Shown here one piece after another: positions 1-8,546 of a DNA stretch of 64,000 nucleotides. The DNA is from Sphingomonas hankookensis (GTDB taxonomy: Bacteria > Pseudomonadota > Alphaproteobacteria > Sphingomonadales > Sphingomonadaceae), in the NCBI RefSeq assembly GCF_028551275.1, contig NZ_CP117025.1, positions 1,855,501 to 1,919,500 on the forward strand. Direction: 5' to 3'. The stretch's first letter is position 1. Each line of letters starts with the position of its first letter. The notes below the pieces were generated by a model. That model saw only the letters and a list, made by a program, of their open reading frames with translations. It was not told where the DNA came from and made no database searches. The position numbers were made by a program, and so were the translations under genes.

Positions 1-89
1 GCGACATGGCGGAGGTCGGCAAGCAGATCGCCGATGCACAGGCCGAAGCCTGGACCGCATGGGCGCGCTTCTGGGGCAGCGGAAAATGA
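1..89 (+). CDS. 3' end of an upstream gene, possibly murC or a small gene after it (partial)
   Basis: An open frame runs in from the left edge (reading from base 3) and ends with TGA at 87-89, giving 28 residues that finish with WARFWGSGK. The stop overlaps the ATG of murB at 86 (ATGA), so translation is probably coupled. In dcw clusters the gene before murB is usually murC, which makes murC the positional guess. The visible helical, Ala/Gln-rich tail contains no diagnostic MurC motif, and a small unnamed gene between murC and murB would fit equally well. Function is not assigned from this fragment. Confidence 0.5.
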   Translation, partial: DMAEVGKQIADAQAEAWTAWARFWGSGK

Positions 90-967
90 CCCTTCCGCCG
101 GTCCGTGGCAAGCTGACCGCGAACGCCCCGCTCGCGCCCCTCGTCTGGTTCAAGGCGGGCGGCGCGGCTGAGTGGCTGTTCGAACCGGCCGACACGGACG
201 ATCTCTGCAATTTCCTCCGGGCGCTCGACCCGTCGGTGCCGGTGATGGGGCTGGGCCTCGGTTCCAACCTGATCGTCCGCGATGGCGGCGTGCCCGGTGT
301 CGTCGTCCGCCTCGGCAAACCGTTCGCCAAGGTTGCGGCGGACGGGCTGACGCTGACCTGCGGTGGCGGGGCGAGCGGCATTCTCGTCTCCTCGACCGCG
401 CGCGATGCCGGGATCGCCGGGGTCGAGTTCCTGCGTTCGATCCCCGGAACGGTCGGTGGTTTCGTGCGGATGAACGGCGGCGCCTATGGCCGCGAGGTAG
501 CCGACGTGCTGGTCGAGGCGCAGGTCGTTACCCGCGACGGCACGCTGACGACGTTTTCGAACGCCGACGTCAACTACCGCTACCGCCATAGCGACCTGCC
601 CGAAGGCGCGATCGTCGTGTCCGCGACCTTTCGCGGCGAGACGGGCGATCCGGCCTCGATCCAGGCCGAAATGGACCGCATCGCGGCGGCCCGCGAAGCC
701 TCGCAACCGCTCCGCAGCAAGACCGGCGGTTCCACCTTCAAGAACCCGGACGGGCGCAAGGCGTGGGCGCTCGTCGACGCCGCTGGCTGTCGGGGCTTGC
801 GCAAGGGCGACGCGCAGGTATCGGAAAAACACTGCAATTTCCTGCTCAACACCGGCAACGCCACCAGCGCCGATATCGAGGCATTGGGCGAGGAAGTCCG
901 CGGGAAGGTGCTGGCGCAATCGGGCGTAACGCTGGAATGGGAAATCCAGCGGGTAGGGCGGGCGTGA
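86..967 (+). CDS. murB: UDP-N-acetylenolpyruvoylglucosamine reductase
   Basis: MurB reduces UDP-GlcNAc-enolpyruvate to UDP-MurNAc with NADPH and FAD in cytoplasmic peptidoglycan precursor synthesis. The 293-residue product has the FAD-binding half with GLGSNLIVRDGG at about residues 56-68 and EFLRSIPGTVGG at about 120, and the MurB C-terminal half with GGSTFKNPDG (catalytic Ser region), VSEKHCNFLLNTG and a terminal LEWEIQRVG carrying the expected Glu. I use the ATG at 86, which overlaps the preceding stop. An in-frame ATG at 59 would add nine unlikely residues. It is followed after 172 bases by ddl, as in dcw clusters, and the gap holds a palindromic repeat. Confidence 0.97.
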   Translation: MTLPPVRGKLTANAPLAPLVWFKAGGAAEWLFEPADTDDLCNFLRALDPSVPVMGLGLGSNLIVRDGGVPGVVVRLGKPFAKVAADGLTLTCGGGASGILVSSTARDAGIAGVEFLRSIPGTVGGFVRMNGGAYGREVADVLVEAQVVTRDGTLTTFSNADVNYRYRHSDLPEGAIVVSATFRGETGDPASIQAEMDRIAAAREASQPLRSKTGGSTFKNPDGRKAWALVDAAGCRGLRKGDAQVSEKHCNFLLNTGNATSADIEALGEEVRGKVLAQSGVTLEWEIQRVGRA

Positions 968-987
968 TGGCCCCGCACTCAACCTCC

Positions 988-1110
988 CCGTTCGGTTCGA
1001 GCAGCTTCGAGCGCAGTCGAGAAGCGTCCGTCGAGAACGCCCGTGCCACAACCACCGCCTTCTCGACTTCGGGTCTCGACAGGCTCGACCCTGCGCTCGA
1101 AGCAAACGGA
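988..1110. repeat. imperfect palindromic repeat between murB and ddl
   Basis: The left arm at 988-1026 (core TTCGAGCGCAGTCGAGAAG at 1006-1024) is matched by an inverted right arm at 1058-1110 (CTTCTCGACT at 1059-1068, GCGCTCGAAGC at 1093-1103). The right arm is interrupted by about 24 extra bases and the loop is about 30 bases. No coding frame with gene-like content spans it. It resembles the REP-like palindromes scattered in sphingomonad genomes. It could fold in the murB-ddl transcript. Confidence 0.6.
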
Positions 1111-1139
1111 ACTTGCAACATAACGAAGGAACCGACCGC

Positions 1140-2063
1140 GTGACCGACCCCCTCAACATCGTCGTCCTCATGGGCGGCTGGTCGTCGGAACGCGAAGTCT
1201 CGCTCATGTCCGGCGCCGGCGTCGCGACTGCGCTGGAGTCGCTCGGCCATAAGGTCACCCGCATCGACATGGACCGGAACATCGCTGCCCGCCTGACCGA
1301 AGCGAAGCCCGACCTCGTCTTCAACGCGCTCCATGGCTCACCCGGCGAGGACGGCACGGTGCAGGGCATGATGGACCTGATGGGGCTGCGCTACACTCAT
1401 AGCGGCCTAGCGACCTCGGTCATCGCAATCGACAAGGTGCTGACCAAGCACGCGCTCGTGCCCGCGGGCGTCCCGATGCCCGGCGGGCGCATCGTCAGGA
1501 CCGAGGAACTGTTCGAACGCGACCCGCTCCCACGCCCCTATGTCCTGAAGCCGGTGAGCGAAGGCTCCTCGGTCGGCGTCGCCATCGTCACCGACGACAG
1601 CAATTACGGCAATCCGATCGCGCAAGCCTCGAAGGGTCCGTGGCAGGAATTCGACGAACTCCTTGCCGAACCCTTCATCCGTGGCCGCGAACTGACCACC
1701 GCCGTGCTCGGCGACCGCGCGCTGGGCGTGACCGAACTGAAGCCCAAGAGCGGTTTCTACGATTACGACAGCAAGTACACCGACGGCCTGACCGAACATG
1801 TCTGCCCCGCCGACATTCCCGACGACATCGCGCAGGCGTGCATGGCCTATGCCGTCACTGCCCACCGCGTGCTGGGCTGCAAGGGCGCCTCGCGCACCGA
1901 TTTCCGCTGGGACGACGAACGCGGCATCGACGGCCTCTTCGTGCTCGAAACCAATACCCAGCCGGGCATGACCCCGCTAAGCCTCGTCCCCGAACAGGCG
2001 CGCCATGTCGGCATGAGCTACGAAGCCCTTGTAGGCTGGATCGTGGAAGAGGCGATGCGATGA
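1140..2063 (+). CDS. ddl: D-alanine--D-alanine ligase
   Basis: Ddl joins two D-alanines with ATP to make the D-Ala-D-Ala end of the peptidoglycan stem peptide. The 307-residue product shows the N-terminal fold with GGWSSEREVSLMSG, then ATP-grasp motifs HGSPGEDGTVQG, KPVSEGSSVGV and the metal- and substrate-binding ETNTQPGMTP near the C terminus. I place the start at GTG 1140, where GAAGGA at 1125-1130 is a suitable ribosome binding site. An in-frame ATG at 1113 has no comparable site. The stop overlaps the ftsQ start (ATGA at 2060-2063). Confidence 0.97.
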   Translation: MTDPLNIVVLMGGWSSEREVSLMSGAGVATALESLGHKVTRIDMDRNIAARLTEAKPDLVFNALHGSPGEDGTVQGMMDLMGLRYTHSGLATSVIAIDKVLTKHALVPAGVPMPGGRIVRTEELFERDPLPRPYVLKPVSEGSSVGVAIVTDDSNYGNPIAQASKGPWQEFDELLAEPFIRGRELTTAVLGDRALGVTELKPKSGFYDYDSKYTDGLTEHVCPADIPDDIAQACMAYAVTAHRVLGCKGASRTDFRWDDERGIDGLFVLETNTQPGMTPLSLVPEQARHVGMSYEALVGWIVEEAMR

Positions 2064-2992
2064 CCCAGACCGGCAAGCGCGTCGTCCAGACCCGCACCGT
2101 CAAGCCCAAGCGCCGCGTGCAGGCCAAGCGCCCGGTGCGCGCCTCGGTCCTCGATCAGGCGGTCGCCGCGCTTCCCGGCGGGGCGGCGACGGCGCGTCGC
2201 ATCGTCGGCTGGAGCCTCACCGCCGGCGCCGGCGCGATTGCCCTCGCGCTTGCCAACTGGTTCGGCCTGTTCGGCGCGATCGGCGTTGCCGCGGCAGAAG
2301 CGGTCGGTGCGGCGGGCTTTCGCGTCGAACAGATCGAGGTGACCGGCCTCAAGCGGATGGACGCGACCTCGGTTTATGCTGTCGCGCTCGACCAGCGCTC
2401 GCGGGCAATGCCGCTGGTCGATCTCGACGCCACGCGGCAGAAATTGCTCGATTATGGCTGGATCGCCGATGCCCGCGTCTCGCGCCGGCTGCCCGATACG
2501 CTGGTCGTCGATGTGGTCGAACGCGACCCCGCCGCCGTGTGGCAGAACAAGGGCCAACTGATGCTGATCGATGAGGGCGGCGTGCTCCTCGACGGCGTAC
2601 AGCCCAACAAGATGCCGCGCCTGCCGCTGGTCATCGGCGACGGCGCCAATGCGCAGGAACCGGCCTATCGCAAGCTGATGGCCGCAGCACCCGCCCTCAA
2701 GCCCGTCGTGAAGGCGGCGGTGTGGGTCGGCAATCGCCGCTGGGACATTCTTTTCCAGACCGGCGAGCGGCTGGTCCTGCCCGAAGGCGACAAGGAATCG
2801 GCCCGCGCGCTGGTGAAGTTCGCGCAACTCGACGGGACGCTCGGCCTGCTGGGCAAGGGCTATGACCGGTTCGACCTGCGCGACCCGACCAAGCTGGTCG
2901 TGCGGATGAAGCATGCGACACCGGATAACGGTGACGACGGCACTGAACAGGGCAATGCCGCGTCGATCGCGAAACCGGTCGAAGGCGACTGA
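2060..2992 (+). CDS. ftsQ: cell division protein FtsQ
   Basis: FtsQ is a bitopic divisome protein linking early cytoplasmic components to FtsB/FtsL and the septal synthase. The 310-residue product begins with a basic cytoplasmic tail rich in Lys/Arg (residues 1-35), one transmembrane helix at about 52-72, then a POTRA domain starting FRVEQIEVTGLKRMD and the FtsQ domain with PDTLVVDVVERDPAAVWQ. The start overlaps the ddl stop by four bases and ftsA follows after 14 bases, so ddl-ftsQ-ftsA probably form one unit. A much longer open frame extends upstream through ddl in another frame and is not coding. Confidence 0.96.
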   Translation: MTQTGKRVVQTRTVKPKRRVQAKRPVRASVLDQAVAALPGGAATARRIVGWSLTAGAGAIALALANWFGLFGAIGVAAAEAVGAAGFRVEQIEVTGLKRMDATSVYAVALDQRSRAMPLVDLDATRQKLLDYGWIADARVSRRLPDTLVVDVVERDPAAVWQNKGQLMLIDEGGVLLDGVQPNKMPRLPLVIGDGANAQEPAYRKLMAAAPALKPVVKAAVWVGNRRWDILFQTGERLVLPEGDKESARALVKFAQLDGTLGLLGKGYDRFDLRDPTKLVVRMKHATPDNGDDGTEQGNAASIAKPVEGD

Positions 2993-3006
2993 CAGGGGGC
3001 AGGACC

Positions 3007-4266
3007 ATGGCGAAGGTAGCACCGGAAGGGATCATCACCGCGCTCGACATCGGCACGTCGAAGGTGTCCGCGCTGATCGCGAAGCCGGGTGAGGGCGGCG
3101 AACTGACCGTGCTCGGCACCGGCCAGCGCGAAAGCCGTGGCGTCAAGCGCGGCTATATCGCCGATATGAAGGCGACCGAGACGGCGGTCCGCGAAGCGGT
3201 CGAACAGGCCGAACGTATCGCCGGCTTCAATATCGAGGATGTGTGGGTCAGCTTCTCGGCCGGCGGCCTCGTGTCCGATATCGTCAAATTGGAAGTGGAC
3301 CTCGGTGGCCACCGCGTCGAACAGTCGGATATCGACGCGCTGTTGAAGGCCGGTCGCAACGCGATCGATCCGGGCCAGCGCATGGTGCTGCATGCCCAGC
3401 CGATGCGCTATACGCTCGATGGCCTTGGCGGGGTGAAGGAGCCGAAGGGGCTGCACGCCGACCGGCTGGGCGTCGAGATCCATGTCGTCGCCACCGAAGG
3501 ATCGCCGGTCCGCAACCTCGACCTGTGCGTCCGCTCGGCGCATCTCGAAACCAAGTCGATCGTCGCGGCGCCGGTCGCAACCGGGCTGGCCTGCCTGTCC
3601 GAAGAGGAGCGTGAACTGGGCGTCGCGCTGGTCGAAATCGGCGCGGGCATCACCAACGTCTCGGTGTTCGCCAACGGCGTCCTGACCGGCCTCGCCTCGA
3701 TCGCGATGGGCGCCAGCGACATCACCGACGACGTCGCCTCCGCCTTCGGCACCAACCGGGCGCAGGCCGAACGGCTGAAATGCTTCTACGGTTCGGCCAA
3801 CATGTCCCCGCGCGACAATCACGACATGATCGACGTCGCACCCGTGCGCGCCGACGAGGATGCGGAGGGCACGCGCATCACCCGCGCACAGCTCATCACC
3901 ACGATCCGCCAGCGGCTGGAACGGCTGGTCGCCGAAATCTCGAAGGAACTGCGCCGCCTGAACTTCGACGATCCGGTCGGGCGACAGGTCGTACTGACCG
4001 GCGGCGGGGCGGAGCTGAAGGGCATCGCCGATTATGCGCAACAGGCGCTGGGTCGCCCGGTCCGGGTCGGCCGTGCGCGGGGCCTCGCCGCGCTGCCCGA
4101 TGCGCATTCGGGCCCCGGATTCGCGACGCTCGCCGGCCTCGCCATGTTCGCCGCGTCGAACCCGGTCGACCTGCGCGCGTTGCAGCCGACCCAGCAAATG
4201 GTGTCGCGCCCCAGTACGGGGGCGCTGTTCCAGCGTCTGTTGACCGCATTCCGCGCCAACTATTGA
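3007..4266 (+). CDS. ftsA: cell division protein FtsA
   Basis: FtsA is the actin-like membrane tether of the Z ring. The 419-residue protein opens with ITALDIGTSKVSALIAK (phosphate-1 motif of the actin fold), has an SHS2/1C domain containing VSFSAGGL at about 80, EIGAGITNVSVF (phosphate-2) near 210 and VVLTGGGAELKGI (adenosine motif) near 330. The C-terminal segment ending LFQRLLTAFRANY fits the family's amphipathic membrane-targeting helix. CAGGGGGCAGG upstream of the ATG at 3007 can serve as ribosome binding site. Length and position between ftsQ and ftsZ are standard. Confidence 0.97.
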   Translation: MAKVAPEGIITALDIGTSKVSALIAKPGEGGELTVLGTGQRESRGVKRGYIADMKATETAVREAVEQAERIAGFNIEDVWVSFSAGGLVSDIVKLEVDLGGHRVEQSDIDALLKAGRNAIDPGQRMVLHAQPMRYTLDGLGGVKEPKGLHADRLGVEIHVVATEGSPVRNLDLCVRSAHLETKSIVAAPVATGLACLSEEERELGVALVEIGAGITNVSVFANGVLTGLASIAMGASDITDDVASAFGTNRAQAERLKCFYGSANMSPRDNHDMIDVAPVRADEDAEGTRITRAQLITTIRQRLERLVAEISKELRRLNFDDPVGRQVVLTGGGAELKGIADYAQQALGRPVRVGRARGLAALPDAHSGPGFATLAGLAMFAASNPVDLRALQPTQQMVSRPSTGALFQRLLTAFRANY

Positions 4267-4363
4267 CGATTTATTACCATCAGGCCGGGTGGAGGGGCTA
4301 GGATCGTCCTTCGGCTTGATGCACAACCGCCTATCGAATTACGCGCCCGGTGCCGGCCGGGAC

Positions 4364-4370
4364 AGGGAGA
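4364..4370 (+). promoter_or_regulatory. ribosome binding site deciding the ftsZ start
   Basis: AGGGAGA lies six bases before ATG 4377. It favours this start, giving [12 protein letters not shown], over an ATG-like codon in the same frame at 4350. Confidence 0.7.
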
Positions 4371-4376
4371 CCGAGT

Positions 4377-5885
4377 ATGAGCATCGAATTTCTGGCACCC
4401 GACGTCGACGAACTGACCCCGCGCATCACCGTGATCGGCGTCGGCGGGGCCGGCGGCAACGCGATCGCGAACATGATCCGTGCCGAGGTGCAGGGGGTCG
4501 AGTTCCTCGTCGCCAACACCGACGCGCAGGCGCTGAAGCAGTCGGAAGCGCCGCAGCGTATTCAGCTGGGTGCGAAGATCACGCAAGGGCTGGGCGCCGG
4601 CAGCCGTCCCGAAATCGGACGTGCGGCGGCCGAGGAAACGATCGAGCAGGTGCAGAAGTCGCTTGAGGGCGCGCACATGTGCTTCATCGCCGCCGGCATG
4701 GGCGGCGGCACCGGCACCGGCGCCGCTCCCGTGATCGCCAAGGCCGCGCGCGAGATGGGCATCCTGACCGTCGGCGTCGTGACCCGTCCCTTCGCATTCG
4801 AGGGCAAGCGCCGCGCGAAGTCGGCCGAGGCCGGCATCGAGGAACTTCAGAAGTACGTCGACACGCTGATCGTCATCCCGAACCAGAACCTGTTCTTGAT
4901 CGCGAACGCCAACACGACCTTCAAGCAAGCCTTTGAAATGGCGGACGAAGTGTTGCAGCAGGGCGTGCGCGGCATCACCGACCTGATGGTCATGCCCGGC
5001 CTGATCAACCTCGACTTCGCCGACGTGCGGTCGGTGATGCAGGAAATGGGCAAGGCGATGATGGGCACCGGCGAGGCCGAAGGTGACAACCGCGCGATCG
5101 AGGCGGCGCAGCAGGCGATCGCCAACCCGCTGCTCGACGGCGTGTCGCTGAACGGTGCCAAGGGCGTGATCGTGTCGATCACCGGCGGCGACGACATGCG
5201 CCTGCTCGAAGTCGACGAAGCCGCGAACCACATCCGCGAACTGGTCGACGACGACGCCAACATCATCTGGGGTTCGGCGTTCAACACCGAACTGGAAGGC
5301 AAGATCCGCGTCTCGGTCGTCGCGACCGGCATCGAGGACGAAGCCCCGTCACAGGCCCAGCCGGCTCCGGCCCAGGCCGAACCGACCCGCGCCTTCTCGT
5401 TCAACGCGCCGCGCCGGCCGGCCGCGCCGACCGCTCACGCCGCCGCCCCGGTCGCGCCGAGCGGTGCCGCCGCCGAACATCTGGAAGAAGCGCCGGCGCC
5501 TGCGCCGATGGATCGTTTCCCGCAGGGCATCAGCCAGCCGTCGGTGTCGGAACGCGTCGTGCCGCACTCGGCCTATGACACGCCCGCCACGGCGGCGCAG
5601 GACGAGGACGAACTGGTGCTGGGCGCCGAACAGGCCGCAGCCCCGATGCCCGCGCCGACCCCGGCGAGCGACTTCGGTACCTCGTCGAACGACGGCCGCC
5701 GCCGCTGGCTGACCCCGGACGCTCCGGCCGAAGCCCCACGCGAGGAAGCGGCCCCGGCGCGCAAGCCCGGCGGCACGCTGTTCGAACGCATGGCCAATGC
5801 CGGCCGCGCACCCGCCCGCGGCACCGACGATGCCAAGGAACCGCTGGACATCCCGCGCTTCCTGCACCGCCAGAACAACCAGTAA
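4377..5885 (+). CDS. ftsZ: cell division protein FtsZ
   Basis: FtsZ is the tubulin-like GTPase that forms the division ring. The 502-residue product has [13 protein letters not shown] near the start, the tubulin signature [12 protein letters not shown] at about 106, the T7-loop region [11 protein letters not shown] at about 205, and a C-terminal GTPase-activating domain to about 320. A long Ala/Pro/Glu linker (about 325-485) follows, then the conserved C-terminal peptide DIPRFLHRQ, which binds FtsA and other partners. The linker is longer than in enterobacteria, as is common in alphaproteobacteria. The 110-base gap after ftsA may hold its own promoter, but I see no convincing -35/-10 pair. 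Confidence 0.99.
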   Translation: MSIEFLAPDVDELTPRITVIGVGGAGGNAIANMIRAEVQGVEFLVANTDAQALKQSEAPQRIQLGAKITQGLGAGSRPEIGRAAAEETIEQVQKSLEGAHMCFIAAGMGGGTGTGAAPVIAKAAREMGILTVGVVTRPFAFEGKRRAKSAEAGIEELQKYVDTLIVIPNQNLFLIANANTTFKQAFEMADEVLQQGVRGITDLMVMPGLINLDFADVRSVMQEMGKAMMGTGEAEGDNRAIEAAQQAIANPLLDGVSLNGAKGVIVSITGGDDMRLLEVDEAANHIRELVDDDANIIWGSAFNTELEGKIRVSVVATGIEDEAPSQAQPAPAQAEPTRAFSFNAPRRPAAPTAHAAAPVAPSGAAAEHLEEAPAPAPMDRFPQGISQPSVSERVVPHSAYDTPATAAQDEDELVLGAEQAAAPMPAPTPASDFGTSSNDGRRRWLTPDAPAEAPREEAAPARKPGGTLFERMANAGRAPARGTDDAKEPLDIPRFLHRQNNQ

Positions 5886-5896
5886 CACTTTCGGCG

Positions 5897-6298
5897 ATGC
5901 CGCCACGTGCAACGTTCCACGTGGCGGCTCGCTTCGCGCTGGCCGTTCAGATAGTCGGCTTCTCGGCTGGAGCCTTCAACCACGCTCGCGATTTCCTGAC
6001 CCGCGGTTGGCGTCCGTATCGCTGGGCGCCGATGCCGGCGTTCGAAATTTACTGGTCGGCGCTGCTGTTCCTCGACCTTGCCGTGGTCGTGCTATTGTCC
6101 ACCGGACGCATACGCCCGGGCCTGCTCCTCGCCGTCGCGATCATGGTCAGCGACGTGGCCATCAATATCGCCGCGACCCGGATGGCGGGTGCTGCCGGCT
6201 TCGGTTCAGCGCTGCTCTGGCAGTCGGTATTCCTTGGGTTCGTCGTCGGATCGGTCGGGCTTCTCTGGATCGCAGCGCGACCTGTCGTCGATCACTGA
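5897..6298 (+). CDS. small multi-span membrane protein of unknown function
   Basis: This 133-residue product follows ftsZ by 11 bases. I do not recognise a named family. It has four probable membrane helices at about residues 10-28, 48-67, 75-93 and 104-126, joined by short basic loops such as RGWRPYRW, and a short C-terminal tail. Codon use is G/C-rich at third positions like its neighbours, supporting a real gene. The start region has no clear ribosome binding site, so the exact start is uncertain. Closeness to ftsZ does not by itself argue for a division role. Confidence 0.7.
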   Translation: MPPRATFHVAARFALAVQIVGFSAGAFNHARDFLTRGWRPYRWAPMPAFEIYWSALLFLDLAVVVLLSTGRIRPGLLLAVAIMVSDVAINIAATRMAGAAGFGSALLWQSVFLGFVVGSVGLLWIAARPVVDH

Positions 6299-6611
6299 CG
6301 GCGTCACCGGTCGTTCGCTGAGCGAACCATTTCCTACAGTGCCTGACCGTGCCATAGTGCGGCTCGACGCTTCTTGACTTCGCTGCCGCCTGTATTGGCC
6401 TGACCCTGCCGCGCATTCGGTCGCTCGAGCGAATGTAACAAATGATGCCGTAACGCCCCGGCATGGACGACGCGCAAAACGCGCACGAGTGTGAACTTAG
6501 TGAACTTTGGACCCGGCCGGCTCGCTTCATCGTCACCACCACTCACTTCGTCGCCGCGACGACACCTGAACATTCCCCGTTCAGCCGCTACATGGTTAAG
6601 CGGACCGGCCC
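6299..6611. other. 313-base non-coding gap with repeat and palindrome
   Basis: No frame here has gene-like character on either strand. It contains a perfect 7+1+7 palindrome (GTTCGCTGAGCGAAC at 6313-6327) and one copy of a dispersed repeat at 6481-6509. The upstream control region of the TPR/SPOR gene at 6612 must lie here, but no convincing promoter could be picked by eye. Confidence 0.6.
6481..6509 (+). repeat. dispersed repeat, copy 1, with tandem GTGAACTT dimer
   Basis: These 29 bases are identical to 57807-57835. The core GTGAACTTAGTGAACTTTG is a tandem dimer of a nine-base unit (GTGAACTTA then GTGAACTTT). Similarity extends upstream: both copies follow CGGCATGG or GGGCATGG and an A-rich stretch. 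It lies 103 bases before the TPR/SPOR gene. No flanking target duplications were seen. Confidence 0.85.
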
Positions 6612-8546
6612 ATGACCCAGTTCAACCCGCTCCGCGTCGCGCTTCTGCTCGCCACCGCCGCGCCTCTGCCCGTGCTGGCGCAGCCCGGTGCGATCGTCCA
6701 GCCGCTGACCCCCAATGCCGACCGGCTGTCGGAACAGATGCGCATCCTCGGTCGCAGCCCGAACGACGTCTCGGCGCTGATCGAGGCGGGGCGGCTATCG
6801 GGCAAACTGGGCGATACCGACGCGGCGATGCAGTTCCTTGCGCGTGCCGAAAAGGTCGCGCCCAACGACCCCCGCATCCGCGCCGCGCGCGGCATTTCGC
6901 TGGTGGCGATGGAGCGTCCGGGCGAGGCGCTGGCGATGTTCGCCTCCGCCGAGCGGGCCGGAGTGTCGATGACGCCCTACCTCGCCGAGCGCGGTCTGGC
7001 CTATGACCTGCTCGGTCGCGGTTCGCTCGCGCAGGCCGACTATCGACAGGCGTTGCGGGCCGGCGAGGACGATGAACTCACCCGCCGCCTTGCCCTGTCG
7101 CTCGGCATCGACGGCAACCTCGCCGAATCGACCGCGGTGCTGAACCCGCTGCTGCAAAAGGGCGACCGTGCCGCCTGGCGGGTGCGGGCCTTCGTCCTCG
7201 CCATGTCGGGCGATGCGGCCGGCGCGGACAAGATCACCGCCAGCATGCTGCCGGGCTTCTCGGCCAGCCTCTCGCCCTTCTTCCGCCGCCTGCCACAGCT
7301 GGCCGGCGCGGACCGGGCGTTCGCCGTCCATTACGGTCGTCTCGCGCCCAGCCCGGAACGGCTGGCCGACGCCCGGCTAGCCCCGCCGCTGCCCGCGCCG
7401 GTCCGAACCGCGCCGGTCGCGCTCGCGTCCGCTACCCCCGCAGCGCCGGTCGCCACGACGGCGCGCACCGTCACGCGCGCGCCTACCATGGCCGAACGCC
7501 GGGCCGAGCGGCAGCGGCAGGCACAGGCGGCGCAACAGGCCCAGGCCGATGCCGCCCGCCGCGCCGCCGACGTCCAGGCGCAACAGCTCGCCCAGGCCCG
7601 TGCCGACGAAGCCGCCCGCCGCGCTGCGCTGGCCCAGCGGCAGCAGGTCGCCGCGCAACAGGCCGAACAGGCGCGCATCGCCGAAGCGACCCGGGTCGAG
7701 GCACAGCGCGTCGCCGCACGTCAGGCTGAGGAACGCCGCCTCGCTGCCGAAGCGCTCGCTGCCCGCGACCGCGCCGAACAGGCTGCCCGTCCGCCGGTCC
7801 AGGTCGCATCCGCCCCGGTTCCGGTGACCATCGTCGATCGCCCGGCGGAACCCGCCCCGACACCGCCCGCCGCCGCTCCGGTGGAAGTCGCCAGCGTTGC
7901 CCCGCCGGCCGCAGCCCCCGCCGTCTCCAGCGCCGCCGCTACGGTCGCGGCTCGCACGCCGTCGAACGACGACGTGCTCGCCCGCATCATCCGCAACCTC
8001 GATATCCCGGCGTCCGAACTGGGCGTCGGCCCGCCGCCGGCGCCGGTCGCGGCTCCGGCCAGCAGCGCCGCCCTAGCCGCCGACGCGGAGACCGCGCGCC
8101 GTGCCGCCGAGGCGCGTGAAGCCACCGCCCGCGCCGCCGAAGCCGCCGAGGCGAAGAAGCTCGCCGCCGCGCGTGCCGCCACCGCCAAGAAGGCAGCCGA
8201 AGCCAAGCGGATCGCCGATGAGAAGAAGGCCGCCGCCGCCGAAGCCGCGCGCGAGGCGCAGGCCAAGCGCGCCGATCCCGAACGCCACTGGGTACAGGTC
8301 GCCGGTGGCGCCAATGTCGCCGGCCTGCCCGCCGCATGGGGCATCATGGCCGGCAAGGCGCCGGCGCTGAAGGGTCGGCAGGCATGGACCACGCCGCTGC
8401 GCGCCACCAACCGCCTTCTGACCGGGCCGTTCAAGAGCGATGCGGAGGCGCAGGACTTCGTCAACACGCTGCGCAAATCGGGGGTGCAGGCCTTCACCTT
8501 CACCAGCGAGGCGGGGCAGAAGGTCGCGCGGGTCCCGGTCAAGTGA
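6612..8546 (+). CDS. exported TPR and SPOR-domain protein
   Basis: The 644-residue product has a Sec signal peptide (residues 1-24, ending VLAQPG), TPR-like helical repeats at about 30-240 (including PNDPRIRAARGISLVAMERPG), a Pro/Ala-rich linker, two long Ala/Arg/Gln/Glu/Lys stretches likely to be coiled coil (about 295-395 and 490-555), and a C-terminal SPOR domain beginning HWVQVAGG at about 558. SPOR domains bind peptidoglycan strands stripped of stem peptides at division sites, so a septal envelope role is inferred. The stop overlaps the dGTPase start (GTGA). It is larger than typical SPOR proteins because of the charged linker. Confidence 0.85.
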   Translation: MTQFNPLRVALLLATAAPLPVLAQPGAIVQPLTPNADRLSEQMRILGRSPNDVSALIEAGRLSGKLGDTDAAMQFLARAEKVAPNDPRIRAARGISLVAMERPGEALAMFASAERAGVSMTPYLAERGLAYDLLGRGSLAQADYRQALRAGEDDELTRRLALSLGIDGNLAESTAVLNPLLQKGDRAAWRVRAFVLAMSGDAAGADKITASMLPGFSASLSPFFRRLPQLAGADRAFAVHYGRLAPSPERLADARLAPPLPAPVRTAPVALASATPAAPVATTARTVTRAPTMAERRAERQRQAQAAQQAQADAARRAADVQAQQLAQARADEAARRAALAQRQQVAAQQAEQARIAEATRVEAQRVAARQAEERRLAAEALAARDRAEQAARPPVQVASAPVPVTIVDRPAEPAPTPPAAAPVEVASVAPPAAAPAVSSAAATVAARTPSNDDVLARIIRNLDIPASELGVGPPPAPVAAPASSAALAADAETARRAAEAREATARAAEAAEAKKLAAARAATAKKAAEAKRIADEKKAAAAEAAREAQAKRADPERHWVQVAGGANVAGLPAAWGIMAGKAPALKGRQAWTTPLRATNRLLTGPFKSDAEAQDFVNTLRKSGVQAFTFTSEAGQKVARVPVK

